A DNA stretch of 64,000 nt from Pseudomonadota bacterium (GCA_021325355.1 JAJPHI010000011.1:248001-312000), one strand, 5' to 3'; positions 23,175-33,363 are shown, numbered from the stretch's first letter. Notes: generated from the letters alone by a model not told the origin. A program made the numbers and translations.

Positions 23175-23230
23175 AATTCGCAGCTCGATGACGGGCGCGC
23201 CGCGCCGACCAGGCATCGGCGCCGGCGCTT

Positions 23231-23809
23231 TCAGGCGGGTTGCGGCGCCAGTCCCATCGGCGTGCTCCGCGACCTGAGCGCCAAGGCGATCATCACCCAG
23301 GCCCATCCGCGGAAAATCAGGCCGATCGCGACGGCGAAGCCGATGAACCAGACGCCGGTGAACGGCCAATGTATCAAAAGCAGCACACCGAGAACGATTG
23401 ACAGCAGCGCGTCGATAATCCGCCATGCCTTATGCGGCAGGGTGCTGGCAAAGGTCCACACCAGGCGCGCGACGCCGCTGGCGAGAAGAAACGCGGCGAT
23501 TACCAGGGTCAGCGAGAGTGCGCCAAGCCCCGGGTGAACGACCAGATAAATGCCGGCGACCAGGTCGAGGACGGCGGTCAGAATATGCCAAAAGGTGCGT
23601 TCTTCCTGGTGGCGCACGAGATGCACGATGTGAACCACACCGGCGAGGATGAGCAACCATCCGATCAGCAGGACCGAAACCAGCGTGACGGCGAGCATAT
23701 CACCGAGCGCGATGGTGCCGAGCACAATCATCGCGATGCCGAGTGCAAGCACCCAACCCCATTTGAGGCTCGATGGTGGTTTCATCTGCTCTGCAATCGA
23801 TGCTCCCAT
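23231..23809 (-). CDS. HdeD-family (DUF308) membrane protein
   Basis: A 192-residue inner-membrane protein with six hydrophobic segments arranged as repeated pairs (WGWVLALGIAMIVLGTIAL, LVSVLLIGWLLILAGVVHIV, ILTAVLDLVAGIYLVVHPG, LVIAAFLLASGVARLVW, LLSIVLGVLLLIHWPFTG, IGLIFRGWAWVMIALAL). The ..GHPG / HWPFTGVW.IG.A.. pattern is typical of HdeD, linked to acid stress in enterobacteria; the molecular role is unclear. The ATG at 23809 has GGGGACCAGG upstream; an upstream start would add a hydrophilic tail from the intergenic sequence. It starts 43 bases after the acyl-CoA dehydrogenase gene. Confidence 0.88.
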   Translation of the reverse strand: MGASIAEQMKPPSSLKWGWVLALGIAMIVLGTIALGDMLAVTLVSVLLIGWLLILAGVVHIVHLVRHQEERTFWHILTAVLDLVAGIYLVVHPGLGALSLTLVIAAFLLASGVARLVWTFASTLPHKAWRIIDALLSIVLGVLLLIHWPFTGVWFIGFAVAIGLIFRGWAWVMIALALRSRSTPMGLAPQPA

Positions 23810-23852
23810 GACCTGGTCCCCTTTGGTCGAGGTTGCGCCGGCTCGCGCGTAT

Positions 23853-25052
23853 TTAACCCTTGGGTAGTCCCAATACGCGTTCACCGATAATGTTGTGCTG
23901 GATCTCGCTGGTGCCGCCGGCAATCGTCATCATCCGCGCGCCGAGCATCCGGTAGCTCCATTTGCCTCCTTCGAGGGCGAACGCCGCGTTCTGCTCGAAT
24001 TGCGCGTACGGCCCGAGCAACTCCATCGCGAACTTTGCGGTGCGCACGGTCAGATCGCTCATCACGAGCTTGGCGCCCGATCCTTCGGGACCCGGCGGCA
24101 GCCCTTTGAGCCGGCGGGTAAGCTGCCGGAGGTTCAGATAGCGCAGCGCCGCCGACTCGATCGCGAACTGTGCGACCTGCTGACGCACGCTGCTATCGTC
24201 CCAGGCCGTGCCGCCGTCGCGCGGCACGCGGCGTGCGAGCCGGGCCAGCTCCCGCGCGGCGCCGATGACGTCACGGGCGGAACCCCCGCCCATACTGCTG
24301 CGCTCGAAGGCGAGGGTCGTGTTCGCCACCTGCCATCCCTGATTCTTCGCGCCCACGAGGTTTTTGCGCGGTACCCGCACGTCTTCGAAAAACACCTCAT
24401 TGAAGCCGTGGTCGCCGGTCATCTGGATGAGCGGCCGGACCGTGATGCCCGGGCTGTGCATATCGACCAGGATGTAACTGATGCCCTTGTGTTTGGGCGC
24501 CTCGGGATCGGTGCGGGCGAGCAGAAAACACATGTCGGCATGATGCGCGCCCGAGGTCCAGACCTTCTGGCCGTTGATGACGAAATCATCGCCGTCCTCA
24601 ACGGCGCGGGTCTGCAACGAGGCGAGATCCGAACCGGCCCCCGGCTCGGAGAATCCCTGGCACCAGATTTCTTCGGCCGAAAGAATCTTCGGGATGAAGC
24701 GTTTCTTCTGCTCCTCGGTGCCCCAGTGGATAAGCGTCGGCCCGACCATCGCGATACCGAGTCCGTTGACCAGCGAGGGCGCATGAACCCGCGCCAGCTC
24801 CTCTCCGTACACGATACTCTGCTCGAGGGTGGCCTCGCGTCCGCCGTAGCTTTTCGGCCAGGTGATCCCGACCCATCCGCCGGAGTGCATCGTGCGATGC
24901 CATTCGAGATGGCGCTGCCAGATAGCGCTGCCGGTCTCGGCGAACTCGCCGATGGCGACGTCGTGGTCGATGCGCGGGGGCGGATTGGCGTCGAGCCAGG
25001 CACGGAACTCGCGCCGAAAAGCTTCCGCCTCCTCGCTGTACTTGAAGTCCAT
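23853..25052 (-). CDS. Acyl-CoA dehydrogenase
   Basis: A 399-residue flavoenzyme of the acyl-CoA dehydrogenase superfamily: N-terminal helical domain ([20 protein letters not shown]), the FAD/substrate segment [31 protein letters not shown], then the C-terminal [26 protein letters not shown] motif. It oxidises an acyl-CoA at the alpha-beta bond and passes electrons to ETF. It resembles the longer-chain or steroid-side-chain branch often seen in soil bacteria, but chain length cannot be told here. The ATG at 25052 has AAGGGAG upstream. It is divergent from the HpaB-type hydroxylase at 25220. Confidence 0.93.
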   Translation of the reverse strand: MDFKYSEEAEAFRREFRAWLDANPPPRIDHDVAIGEFAETGSAIWQRHLEWHRTMHSGGWVGITWPKSYGGREATLEQSIVYGEELARVHAPSLVNGLGIAMVGPTLIHWGTEEQKKRFIPKILSAEEIWCQGFSEPGAGSDLASLQTRAVEDGDDFVINGQKVWTSGAHHADMCFLLARTDPEAPKHKGISYILVDMHSPGITVRPLIQMTGDHGFNEVFFEDVRVPRKNLVGAKNQGWQVANTTLAFERSSMGGGSARDVIGAARELARLARRVPRDGGTAWDDSSVRQQVAQFAIESAALRYLNLRQLTRRLKGLPPGPEGSGAKLVMSDLTVRTAKFAMELLGPYAQFEQNAAFALEGGKWSYRMLGARMMTIAGGTSEIQHNIIGERVLGLPKG

Positions 25053-25219
25053 CGCGGCTCCCTTTCTGCTGGCGCTCCTCGATGATGCGCCGCTTTGACG
25101 AATCTGAGGATCCCAATGTATTCAAAAGCCTATCTCGCGTGAAGCTCTGGTTCTCGCCAATTAACGTGACGCCGATCGCGCGGCGTGCGGGATCGCGCAC
25201 CGATCAGGGAGATGCTGGG

Positions 25220-26728
25220 ATGAGCGCTGACATGACGACCCGACCGTTGACCGGAGCGGAGTTTCTCGAGAGCCTGCGTGACTCGCGCGAGGTGTGGATT
25301 TACGGCGAGCGCGTCAAGGACGTGACAAGCCATCCGGCCTTCCGCAATTCCGCGCGGATGCTGGCGCGGATGTACGACGCGTTGCACGATCCCGCCCGCC
25401 ATGCGGTGCTCACGACCGAGCTCGACACCGGTAAGCGCGGCTTCACCCATCGCTTCTACCGAGTGCCGAGGACCACAGCGGAGCTGGTCGCGGCGCGCGA
25501 TGCGATCGCTGAATGGGCCCGGGTCTCCTACGGCTGGATGGGGCGATCGCCCGACTACAAGGCGAGCCTCACCGGCACGCTCGGCGCCAACACCGAGTTC
25601 TACGCGCCCTATCAGCAGAATGCCCTTGAATGGTATCGCAAGGTGCAGGAGCGCTGCCTGTTCCTCAACCACGCGATCATCAATCCGCCGATCGACAAGA
25701 GCCGGCCGCCTGACGACGTGGTCGACGTCTATGTCCACGTCGAGAAGGAAACTGACGCCGGCGTGATTGTCAGCGGTGCCAAGGTCGTCGCCACCGGCTC
25801 GGCGTTGACCCATCATAACTTCATCGGCTTCTACGGTTCGACCCCGCTCGGCCGGCCGGAGATGGCGCTCTTCGCGATGATTCCGATGGACAGTCCGGGC
25901 GTCAAACTTATCTGTCGAACGTCGTATGAGCTTGCGGCAAAGACCATGGGCAGTCCCTTTGATTATCCGCTCGCGTCGCGGCTCGACGAGAACGATGCCA
26001 TCTTCGTGATGGACAGGGTGCTGGTGCCGTGGGAGAACCTGTTCGTCTATCGCGACCTCGATAAGGCCAACAGCTTTTTCCCTCGCTCCGGCTTTATCCC
26101 GCGCTTTACGCTTCACGGATGCACCCGGCTGGCCGTCAAACTCGACTTCCTGGCCGGCCTGATTCTCAAGGCAGCCGAGGCGATCGGCACGATCGACAAC
26201 CGTTCATCGCAGGTCCAGGTCGGCGAAGTCTTTGCCTGGCGCAATCTCTTCTGGGCTATCAGCGACGCGATGGTCAAATCGCCGGAGCCATGGGTCGGCG
26301 GGGCGCTGCAGCCGAATACGCAATATGGCATGGCGTATCGTTTTCTCGCGCCGATGGTTTATGCGCGGATCAAGGAAATCGCCGAACAGACCATTTCGAG
26401 CGGCTTGATCTATCTCAATTCGCACGCCAAAGACTTCAAGACGCCGGAGCTGCGTCCGTATCTGGAAAAGTATCTGCGCGGATCGAACGGCTATGGCGCG
26501 GTCGAACGGGTGAAGGTCCTGAAGCTGCTCTGGGACGCCGTCGGCACCGAGTTCGGCGGGCGTCACGAACTCTACGAGCGCAACTATGCCGGCAATTACG
26601 AGGCGATCAAGCTCGAGAACCTGCCCACAGCCGTCGCCGCCGGCGACGCCGATCGCGTGCGCAAGTTCGTCGAGAACTTCATGGCCGAGTATGATTTGGA
26701 CGGCTGGACCGCCCCCGACCTGCGGTAA
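25220..26728 (+). CDS. 4-hydroxyphenylacetate 3-hydroxylase (HpaB) family monooxygenase
   Basis: A 502-residue FADH2-dependent hydroxylase-type protein: the N-terminal segment [27 protein letters not shown], then the acyl-CoA-dehydrogenase-like core with [33 protein letters not shown] and [11 protein letters not shown], and the C-terminal helical domain ([22 protein letters not shown]-like). HpaB-type enzymes add a hydroxyl group to phenols using flavin supplied by a separate reductase; others in the family are dehydratases such as 4-hydroxybutyryl-CoA dehydratase. The ATG at 25220 has GGGAG upstream; the open frame extends further upstream without family similarity. A flavin-reductase-like gene lies at 33742. 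Confidence 0.9.
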   Translation: MSADMTTRPLTGAEFLESLRDSREVWIYGERVKDVTSHPAFRNSARMLARMYDALHDPARHAVLTTELDTGKRGFTHRFYRVPRTTAELVAARDAIAEWARVSYGWMGRSPDYKASLTGTLGANTEFYAPYQQNALEWYRKVQERCLFLNHAIINPPIDKSRPPDDVVDVYVHVEKETDAGVIVSGAKVVATGSALTHHNFIGFYGSTPLGRPEMALFAMIPMDSPGVKLICRTSYELAAKTMGSPFDYPLASRLDENDAIFVMDRVLVPWENLFVYRDLDKANSFFPRSGFIPRFTLHGCTRLAVKLDFLAGLILKAAEAIGTIDNRSSQVQVGEVFAWRNLFWAISDAMVKSPEPWVGGALQPNTQYGMAYRFLAPMVYARIKEIAEQTISSGLIYLNSHAKDFKTPELRPYLEKYLRGSNGYGAVERVKVLKLLWDAVGTEFGGRHELYERNYAGNYEAIKLENLPTAVAAGDADRVRKFVENFMAEYDLDGWTAPDLR

Positions 26729-26794
26729 GCCGACAGTCGCTTCATGCCGGGATATGGAATAGTGGAGTGCGAGGGGCTACTATAACGAGCCATC

Positions 26795-27043
26795 ATGGAT
26801 GCGGCGGAAGTGCAGGCGTTGATTGAGCGCGGCTTGCCGGAGGCGCGCGTCGAGGTGATCGACACGACCGGCGGCGGCGACCATTTCGAGGCGCTCGTGG
26901 TGAGCGAAAGGTTCGAGGGCAAGGGTCTGGTCGAACGCCATCAGATTGTCTACGCCGCCCTGGGCGACGCGATGCGCGCGCGGGTCCATGCTCTCGCCCT
27001 CAAGACGCTGACGCCGGCTCAATATCAGGCGCAGAGGAGATAG
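26795..27043 (+). CDS. BolA-family protein
   Basis: An 82-residue protein with the BolA pattern: MDAAEVQALIERGLPEARVEVID, GGGDHFEALVVSERFEGKGLVERHQIVYAALGDAM and HALALKTLTPAQY. The His in GDHFEALVVS and the later RH are the usual cluster ligands. BolA pairs with monothiol glutaredoxin to hold or transfer a 2Fe-2S cluster and sense iron status. The glutaredoxin gene starts three bases after its stop, which strengthens both calls. Confidence 0.95.
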   Translation: MDAAEVQALIERGLPEARVEVIDTTGGGDHFEALVVSERFEGKGLVERHQIVYAALGDAMRARVHALALKTLTPAQYQAQRR

Positions 27044-27045
27044 TG

Positions 27046-27381
27046 ATGTCGAACGCGATCGAACGAATTCAGTCGGCCATCAAGGAAAACAAGATCTGCA
27101 TCTTCATGAAGGGCGATCGGCTCTTTCCCCAATGCGGTTTTTCGGCGGCTACCGTGCAGGTCTTCGAGCAGCTCGGCGTGCCCTACGGCACGGTGGATGT
27201 TCTGAGCGATCCGGAACTCCGCGAGCAGATTAAGGTTTACAGCAACTGGCCCACGATCCCGCAGGTCTATATCGAGGGCAAGTTCATCGGCGGATGCGAT
27301 ATCGTCCGCGAGCTCTACGAAAGCGGCGAACTCCAGACCCTGGTTCGCAATGCGGTCGCGGCTGACGCCGCGCGCGGTTAG
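27046..27381 (+). CDS. grxD: Monothiol glutaredoxin, Grx4/GrxD type
   Basis: A 111-residue glutaredoxin: residues 1-20 NAIERIQSAIKENKICIFMKGD, the CGFS active site in FPQCGFSAATVQVF, YGTVDVLSDPELREQIKVYSNWPTIPQVYIEGKFIGGCDI. The single Cys binds a glutathione-ligated 2Fe-2S cluster shared with BolA. The ATG at 27046 has AGGAGA upstream; a GTG three bases earlier overlaps the BolA stop. It forms a two-gene operon with bolA. Confidence 0.96.
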   Translation: MSNAIERIQSAIKENKICIFMKGDRLFPQCGFSAATVQVFEQLGVPYGTVDVLSDPELREQIKVYSNWPTIPQVYIEGKFIGGCDIVRELYESGELQTLVRNAVAADAARG

Positions 27382-27465
27382 CCTGACTCTTGAAGCGCTC
27401 GCGGTCGTTTGCGGCCGCGGGCCCGGCGGATTGCGGCGTCGCGGCGAGCCTCGTAAGCTCACGCC

Positions 27466-28077
27466 ATGTCCAGCGATCGACGTTTCTATCTCGATTATAA
27501 GAGCCCCTACGCCTACCTCGCGATCGAGCCGACACGCGCGCTCGAACGCGAGGCGGGTGTAAAGTTTGTCTGGCTGCCGTACGTCCTCGAGATCCCCTTG
27601 TTCCTCGGCACAGTCGAGGAACGCAACGCCCATCAGTGGCGCCGGGTCCGCTACAGCTACATGGACGCGCGCCGGCTGGCGAATCGGCGCGGGCTGATTG
27701 TCAAAGGCCCGCAGAAGATCTTCGATTCCTCGCTGGCTGCGATCGGGATGCTCTACGCGCAGCGCCGCGGCACTTTCGAGCGCTACAACGACCTCGTCTT
27801 TGAACGCTTCTGGAAGCGGGAACTCGATATCGAGGATCGCGCGGCGATTGCCCGGGTGCTCGAGGAAAGCGGCGCGCCGACTACGGGTTTTGACGACTTT
27901 GTCGACGGCCCGGGGCGCGCCGAACTCAAGCGGATCGCGACCACTGCGGAAGCAAGCGGCGTCTTCGGCGTGCCGACTTACGTCATCGACGGCGAAGTTT
28001 TCTGGGGCGGCGATCGTCTCTGGATGGTGCGCGAAAAACTTGCCGCGACCGGCGCTGCTCATCCGCCAAAGCAATGA
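27466..28077 (+). CDS. DsbA-fold 2-hydroxychromene-2-carboxylate isomerase-like protein
   Basis: A 203-residue protein of the DsbA/GST-kappa superfamily: RRFYLDYKSPYAYLAIEPTRAL at the start (the strand-loop that binds glutathione), a central helical insertion, and TTAEASGVFGVPTYVIDGEVFWGGDRLWMVREKL at the end, with the cis-Pro of GVPTYV. There is no CxxC, as expected for the isomerase branch, which acts in naphthalene and related aromatic degradation with glutathione. Many relatives have no known substrate. It stands alone 84 bases after the glutaredoxin gene. Confidence 0.88.
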   Translation: MSSDRRFYLDYKSPYAYLAIEPTRALEREAGVKFVWLPYVLEIPLFLGTVEERNAHQWRRVRYSYMDARRLANRRGLIVKGPQKIFDSSLAAIGMLYAQRRGTFERYNDLVFERFWKRELDIEDRAAIARVLEESGAPTTGFDDFVDGPGRAELKRIATTAEASGVFGVPTYVIDGEVFWGGDRLWMVREKLAATGAAHPPKQ

Positions 28078-28146
28078 ACGCCGCGTGCTGGTCTTTATCG
28101 CCGCCCGCAAGCCTGTTGTCCGCTAGTTCCGACCAAAGGAGAAACC

Positions 28147-28920
28147 GTGGAAGAGTTACTGTTCGATAAGGGCGAAATCGCCACCATGACGGTCAACCGT
28201 CCGAAGGCGCTGAACGCGCTGAATCCGGCCGTGGTCCAGGAGATGGCCAAGGTGCTGCGCGACGTCCGCCACGATCGCTCGATTCGCGTCCTTATCGTTA
28301 CCGGCGCGGGCGACCGCGCCTTTATCGCCGGCGCCGATATCGCGGCGATGGCGCAGATGTCGGTGGTTGACGGCATGGAATTCTGCCGCCTCGGCCATCG
28401 CGTGGCCGCGACGTTCGAGGATCTGCCGATCCCCGTGATCGCCGCGGTCAACGGTTTCGCCCTCGGCGGCGGCACCGAGGTCGCCCTCGCCTGCGACCTG
28501 ATTGTGGCGAGCGAGAAAGCGCGCTTCGGGCAGCCGGAGATCAATCTTGGTCTGATCCCCGGTTTCGGCGGTACCCAACGCCTGCCCCATCGAATCGGCC
28601 AGGCGCGCGCACGCGAGCTGATCATGACCGGCGACATGATCGACGCCAAAACCGCCTACGAATGGGGACTCGCCAACAAGGTAGTTGCGCCCGAGCAGCT
28701 TATGGCGGAAGCGCGGGCGCTCGCCGAGAAACTCGCCAGCAAATCGGGCTTCGCGCTGCGCCAGGCGAAGGCCGCGCTCCGCGCGTCGTTCACGATGACC
28801 GAATCCGAAGGTCTGCTCTATGAGCAGAGTGCTTTCGGCCTGACCTTCGGCAGCGCCGACAAGGCTGAGGGCACCCAGGCGTTTGTCGAAAAACGCGCCC
28901 CCAAGTGGCTCCATCGCTGA
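28147..28920 (+). CDS. Enoyl-CoA hydratase/isomerase (crotonase family)
   Basis: A 257-residue crotonase-fold enzyme: NRPKALNALNPAVV, oxyanion-hole segments AFIAGADIAAMA and GGGTEVALACD, and the two catalytic Glu positions: one in the loop at GGGTEVAL, the other in PEINLGLIPGFGGTQRLP. That pattern supports a hydratase more than an isomerase. It adds water to trans-2-enoyl-CoA in beta-oxidation. The GTG start at 28147 has AAAGGAGAAACC upstream. It is convergent with bamA, with a three-base gap between stops. Confidence 0.93.
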   Translation: MEELLFDKGEIATMTVNRPKALNALNPAVVQEMAKVLRDVRHDRSIRVLIVTGAGDRAFIAGADIAAMAQMSVVDGMEFCRLGHRVAATFEDLPIPVIAAVNGFALGGGTEVALACDLIVASEKARFGQPEINLGLIPGFGGTQRLPHRIGQARARELIMTGDMIDAKTAYEWGLANKVVAPEQLMAEARALAEKLASKSGFALRQAKAALRASFTMTESEGLLYEQSAFGLTFGSADKAEGTQAFVEKRAPKWLHR

Positions 28921-28923
28921 AGG

Positions 28924-31308
28924 CTACAAGGGGGTGCCGGCGCCGAAGTCGAACACCACCGACTCGTCGTTCGGACGCTTGTTGAGCGGGAAGGCGAGGT
29001 CAATCGCCAGCGGGCCGAACGGCGACTTCCAGCGGACGCCGAATCCCGACGCCGCCTGCAGATTGTCGGTCGAGAGCGACGGCGGCGTATGCCAGAGATA
29101 GGCCTGGCCCGCATCGATGAAGGTTGCGCCGCGAATGCCGAGCGAGGACAGGATCGGGAAGGTTACCTCGCCGCTGCTGATCATCTCGTAGCTGCCGCCG
29201 ATCTGCTCCACGGCGAACGGCTGGCCGGTCTGGCTGAACAGCGCAACCTGCGGACCCAGCGAATATAGCTCGTAGCCGCGTACGCTGCTCGAACCCTGAT
29301 TGCCGCCGGGGAAGAAGCGCTCATAGAGCGGCAGCTCGCTGCCCTGGCCGCTGCTGAGGAGCGTTCCCGCGCCGTAAGTGAAGCTCGGCGAGAAGACCCA
29401 TTCGCCCCATTCCGGACTGCGGATGAAGGGGAAGAAATAGCGCATATGGAACACGCCCTTGAGGAAGGACGTGCCGCCGCCAAGTCCCGAGACCTCCATG
29501 TCGAGCGACTGGATCGAGCCGGTACGCGGATCGAACGGATTGTCCACGGTGAAGCGGCGGATGCTTGGCGTGATCTCGGAAACCGAGTGGTAGCCCTCAT
29601 ACTGGCTGATCGCGAAAGTTGCGAACTGCCCGCTCGGGATACTGATGCCGATGCGCTGGAACTCGTAGCCCAGGCTGAGGTCGATATCTTCGAGCGAGAA
29701 GTTGCGGATTCGGCGCACGCCTAACTCGCTCAAGGGGTAACTCGCGGTCAGCGAGAAGCCGAGATTGCTCTGGTCGAAGGAATACAGGTAGAGCTTGTCA
29801 TAAAAGCCCGAGAGCGACACCTTGAGCGGCATGTCGAGGAACCACGGCTCGACATAGTTGAAATTGTAATCCTGGTAGAGATAGCCAAGCTGCGCCGAGA
29901 CCGAGACCGCTTCGCCACCCCCGAAGAGGTTGGTGTTGGTGATGCTGAAGTTGCCGAAGACCGAGGAGTAACTGTCATAACCGCCGCCGACCTGGAGCGA
30001 GGCGGTGTTCTTTTCCTGCACGGCGATATCGAGATTGATTTTGTCCGGCGACGGCCCCGGCTCGGTCGAGATGCGGGTGTTGGAGAAATAGCCGAGGGCG
30101 TCAAGCTTCTGCTTCGAGCGCTGAATTTTGCTGCTCGAGTAAGGCTCCTGTTCCTGAATCGTCAGTTCCCGCCGAATTACCTTATCCGAGGTCTTGGTGT
30201 TGCCGGTAATCCTGATGCGATCGACCAAAACTTCCTGACCCGGTGAAATGTTGTAGGTGACGTCGACGGTCTGCGTGGTCGGATTGACCTGTGTGCGCGG
30301 ATCGACGTTGACGTAGGCGTAACCGCGGTCGGAGTAGAAATCCGACAAGGTCAGCACGTCGTGTTGCATATCGGTCCCGCTGAAGACCGTTTTCGGTTTG
30401 AGCGTCAGATCCTTCTCGAGCTCGGCGGCGGGAAACAGAATGTCGCCGGCAACATTGACCGTGCCGACGTGATACTGCGGGCCTTCGTCGATCGGGAACG
30501 TGATGGTGAGCGCATCCCCATGGCGGACGATCGTCGGCTGACTGACCACCGCATTCACGTAGCCGTGCTGGTAGTAAAAGGTCTGCAGGCGGTCGACGTC
30601 GCTCTGGAGTTTTTTCTGATCGAGGTACCCCGTGCTCATCACATAGCTGAGCAAAGTGTGCCTCTGCGTCTCGATAACGCCGCGCAGCTTGCGCGCCGAG
30701 AATGACTTGTTGCCGCTGAATTCAACCCGGCCAATCTTGACCTGCGGACCCTCGGTCACTTCGACCAGGCCAATCGCCGTGTTGTTCGCGTGAGGAATCA
30801 GGCGGAAGGCCACACGCACGTCGAGGTAGCCCTTGTTCTGGTAGACCTCCTCGATATTGCGGATCGTCGTCTTGGCGCGGACCGGATCGTAGATTGCCCC
30901 CGAATGAATCGCCAAGGCATTGACGATCTTGTCGTCGGACGGCTTGATCGCCTTGAGCCCGACGAAACGGATATCGGTCAGCAGCGGCCGTTCGTGGACG
31001 TAGTAGGTCAGGACACCGCTGCTGTTGATGCCCGCGCGGACGCTGTCAAAAAACCCCATCTTGTAAATCGACTTGATGTCGGCGTCGATGTCCGAGGGAT
31101 CCTCCGGCTGCCCGACCGGCTGACTGATATGCACCCGGATAGCGTCGGTTTCGACCCGCTGATTGCCGACGATCTTGATGTCGGTAACGGTTGGTGCAGT
31201 GCCCTGCGCGAACGCGCGCAACGACAGAAAAACCAGCAGCGCCGTCGTGATCAGACCGCGAACGGCGGAGCTTGAATGAGCCTTAATCCGACTTGCTGCC
31301 GCCGCCAC
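28924..31308 (-). CDS. bamA: Outer-membrane protein assembly factor BamA
   Basis: A 794-residue Omp85 protein: signal peptide (VRGLITTALLVFLSLRAFA), five POTRA repeats over about residues 40-440 (for example VTDIKIVGNQRVETDAIRVHIS and VLVDRIRITGNTKTSDKVIRRELTIQEQ), then a 16-strand barrel with RFFPGGNQGSSSVRGYELYSLGP carrying the VRGY loop-6 motif. It inserts and folds beta-barrel proteins in the outer membrane. The annotated start is GTG at 31308. The usual partner genes (bamB-E, skp, lpxD) are not adjacent. Confidence 0.96.
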   Translation of the reverse strand: MAAAASRIKAHSSSAVRGLITTALLVFLSLRAFAQGTAPTVTDIKIVGNQRVETDAIRVHISQPVGQPEDPSDIDADIKSIYKMGFFDSVRAGINSSGVLTYYVHERPLLTDIRFVGLKAIKPSDDKIVNALAIHSGAIYDPVRAKTTIRNIEEVYQNKGYLDVRVAFRLIPHANNTAIGLVEVTEGPQVKIGRVEFSGNKSFSARKLRGVIETQRHTLLSYVMSTGYLDQKKLQSDVDRLQTFYYQHGYVNAVVSQPTIVRHGDALTITFPIDEGPQYHVGTVNVAGDILFPAAELEKDLTLKPKTVFSGTDMQHDVLTLSDFYSDRGYAYVNVDPRTQVNPTTQTVDVTYNISPGQEVLVDRIRITGNTKTSDKVIRRELTIQEQEPYSSSKIQRSKQKLDALGYFSNTRISTEPGPSPDKINLDIAVQEKNTASLQVGGGYDSYSSVFGNFSITNTNLFGGGEAVSVSAQLGYLYQDYNFNYVEPWFLDMPLKVSLSGFYDKLYLYSFDQSNLGFSLTASYPLSELGVRRIRNFSLEDIDLSLGYEFQRIGISIPSGQFATFAISQYEGYHSVSEITPSIRRFTVDNPFDPRTGSIQSLDMEVSGLGGGTSFLKGVFHMRYFFPFIRSPEWGEWVFSPSFTYGAGTLLSSGQGSELPLYERFFPGGNQGSSSVRGYELYSLGPQVALFSQTGQPFAVEQIGGSYEMISSGEVTFPILSSLGIRGATFIDAGQAYLWHTPPSLSTDNLQAASGFGVRWKSPFGPLAIDLAFPLNKRPNDESVVFDFGAGTPL

Positions 31309-31564
31309 GAATCAGCCCCCCAAAGGCGCGACTAAGCTAGCCAATCGCTGAGTCGAAGTAAACGCGTCGGCGTCCGAGGACCACGTTCAATCACCGGCCG
31401 GTCCGCGTTTTTCGACCAAAGGCCCTGGGGCGAACGGATTCGGTCACCCGTCGATGCGGACTTGGCCCGCGCCACGGCCTCATCGGAGAGTAGTCTGCGC
31501 CGCCGGCGCCGCGCCCGCCAGATTCGAGCATCTGGGCAGCAATTCGGCTACAGTAGGCGGCGCT

Positions 31565-32215
31565 ATGTCGCTGGACAAGGTCGAAACGCGCAGTGGGACG
31601 GGTCGGCGCGGCCGCTTTATCATGGTCCGCCATGGCGAGAGCGAGGGGAATCGCGATCGCCGCTTTACCGTTTCGACGGAAACCCCGCTGACCGATCGCG
31701 GTCGCGAACAGGCCCGACGTGCCGCGCGTCATATCGCCCGCCACTTCGCGCCCGAGGCTATCGTCTCGAGTCCGTTCGGTCGGGCGCGCGAGACCGCGGC
31801 AATCATCGCCGACACGCTCGGACTGGCCGTCGAAATCGAGCATGATCTCCATGAGCGCGACCTGGGCTGCCTCAAGGGTCACTCCTACGATGCGTTGCGC
31901 GACCTGGTTCGTACCGATCCGGCTTACGACCCGAACAACGGATGGGCCTGGAAGCCCGAGGGCGGCGAAAGCTACGAGGACGTGCGCCGTCGGGTGATGG
32001 TCGTGGTCGAAGAACTGCGGCGGCGCTACGCCGGACGCGAGATCGTCGTGGTGAGCCATGGTGGCGTGATGCTCTCGGTGTGGGCGCATATCGTCGGGGC
32101 CTGGAAGGGCGCTCATCTGCCACCGAATTGCGGCATCGTCCTGGTCGAGCACGACGCGGAACGTCTCTATCCGCCACAAATCTTCGAGGGCGCTGAGGAG
32201 GGCGAACTGGGGTAG
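31565..32215 (+). CDS. Histidine-phosphatase (phosphoglycerate-mutase-like) family protein
   Basis: A 216-residue enzyme with the RHG catalytic motif in GRFIMVRHGESEGNRDRRF, ETPLTDRGREQAR, IVSSPFGRARETAAIIADTLG, the acid Glu in HERDLGCLKGHSYD, and the second catalytic His in IVVVSHGGVMLSVWAH. It hydrolyses or transfers phosphate on small molecules; alpha-ribazole phosphatase and phosphoglycerate-type activities are common. The ATG at 31565 (MSLDKVE) starts a compact domain; the frame is open for 37 codons upstream without similarity. Confidence 0.9.
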   Translation: MSLDKVETRSGTGRRGRFIMVRHGESEGNRDRRFTVSTETPLTDRGREQARRAARHIARHFAPEAIVSSPFGRARETAAIIADTLGLAVEIEHDLHERDLGCLKGHSYDALRDLVRTDPAYDPNNGWAWKPEGGESYEDVRRRVMVVVEELRRRYAGREIVVVSHGGVMLSVWAHIVGAWKGAHLPPNCGIVLVEHDAERLYPPQIFEGAEEGELG

Positions 32216-32336
32216 CCGCCCCCTCCAGGGCAACGCCGGCCGCGCGAGCTTCGCGGCCGCATCGGCGCGGACCCGCCCCGGCCCGCAACCGCCCGCCGCG
32301 CGAGGCTTATCGTCCTCGTCCAGCGGGCGTCGGGGT

Positions 32337-33134
32337 TTAGCCGCGCGCCAGCGTCACCAGGTTGACCAGACCGGTTCCGGCCGTCATCCCGCCGTCGGCG
32401 ATGATCGCCTCGCCCGTAATAAAGGAGGCTTCGTCGGAGGCGAGGAAGAGCACGGTTGCGGCGATCTCGTCGGGTTCGCCGATCCGGCCCATCGGCGCCG
32501 CTTCGCCCTGGACGCGACGGAACTCGTCGGCGCGATTTCCCGCAATCAGTTCCGGAGCGCGGGTGTTAATCGCGCCCGGGCATACGCAGTTAACCCGAAT
32601 CTTATGCCGCGCGTTTTCCAACGCCGCCGTCCGCGTGAGGTTTATCACCCCGGCCTTCGCCGCGTTGTACGAGGCCATCCCGAAGTCCCCGCGCGTGCCC
32701 GAAATCGAGGCGGTGTTGACAATCGCGCCGCCGCCCTGGCGCCGCATGATCGGGACGCTGTACTTGATGCCGAGAAAGGTGCTGGTCAGCGTCACGGCCA
32801 GTACACGATTCCAGCTTTCCAGCGAAGTATTCTCGATCGTGGCGACGTCGGCGGCGCCGGCGTTGTTGAACATCACGTCGAGCCGTCCGTACGTATCAAC
32901 CGCGAGGCGAATTGCCGCCTGCACGCCCTCCGGATCGGCGGCATCCATCTTGAGCGCTGTCGCGCGTCCACCGGCCGCTTTAATCTCGTCGACGACGCGG
33001 TTGGCGCGCGTTCCGCTGAGGTCGGCGACGACCACGGCAGCGCCTTCATGCGCGAAGCGCCGGGCGGTCGCGGCGCCGATGCCGGAACCCGCGGCGGTTA
33101 CCACTGCTACTCGACCATCCAGTTTACCATTCAT
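32337..33134 (-). CDS. SDR-family oxidoreductase, classical type
   Basis: A 265-residue short-chain dehydrogenase: cofactor motif VTAAGSGIGAATARRFA (TGxxxGIG with Ala for the first Gly), NNAGAADVATIE, catalytic Ser in NTASISGTRGDFG, and YNAAK (Tyr/Lys pair). It uses NAD(P)H to interconvert an alcohol and a carbonyl. The C-terminal DEIAATVLFLASDEASFITGEAIIADGGMTAGTG matches family members in soil bacteria. The substrate is unknown. It is divergent from the small lipoprotein at 33364. Confidence 0.9.
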   Translation of the reverse strand: MNGKLDGRVAVVTAAGSGIGAATARRFAHEGAAVVVADLSGTRANRVVDEIKAAGGRATALKMDAADPEGVQAAIRLAVDTYGRLDVMFNNAGAADVATIENTSLESWNRVLAVTLTSTFLGIKYSVPIMRRQGGGAIVNTASISGTRGDFGMASYNAAKAGVINLTRTAALENARHKIRVNCVCPGAINTRAPELIAGNRADEFRRVQGEAAPMGRIGEPDEIAATVLFLASDEASFITGEAIIADGGMTAGTGLVNLVTLARG

Positions 33135-33363
33135 AGTTCACATCCTGACGCTCGTCGAAGAATCCAAGCGTATAAGAGTTGGCGCCGGAAAATTCAACCG
33201 CAGATTGGTGCGCGCACGAAATGGGTGCGGTTATATCGCATTTCGGAGCCCTCACCGATCTCACCTGCGGGCGGCGCGCGATCAAGACGTCAACCGGCGG
33301 CCTCTCGCAGGACCAGCCTCTACGGCACGAGATCTGCGTCAGCCCTGAATCGAGGTGTGAGTG

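Larger units (their letters stand above)
22866..23230. other. 365-base non-coding gap with strong secondary structure
   Basis: Between the hdeD-like gene and the lipoprotein gene. Its right two thirds hold four consecutive perfect inverted repeats and a terminator (listed separately); the left part (22866-22990) presumably holds the lipoprotein promoter, though no clear one is seen. Open frames crossing it show no family features. Confidence 0.6.
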
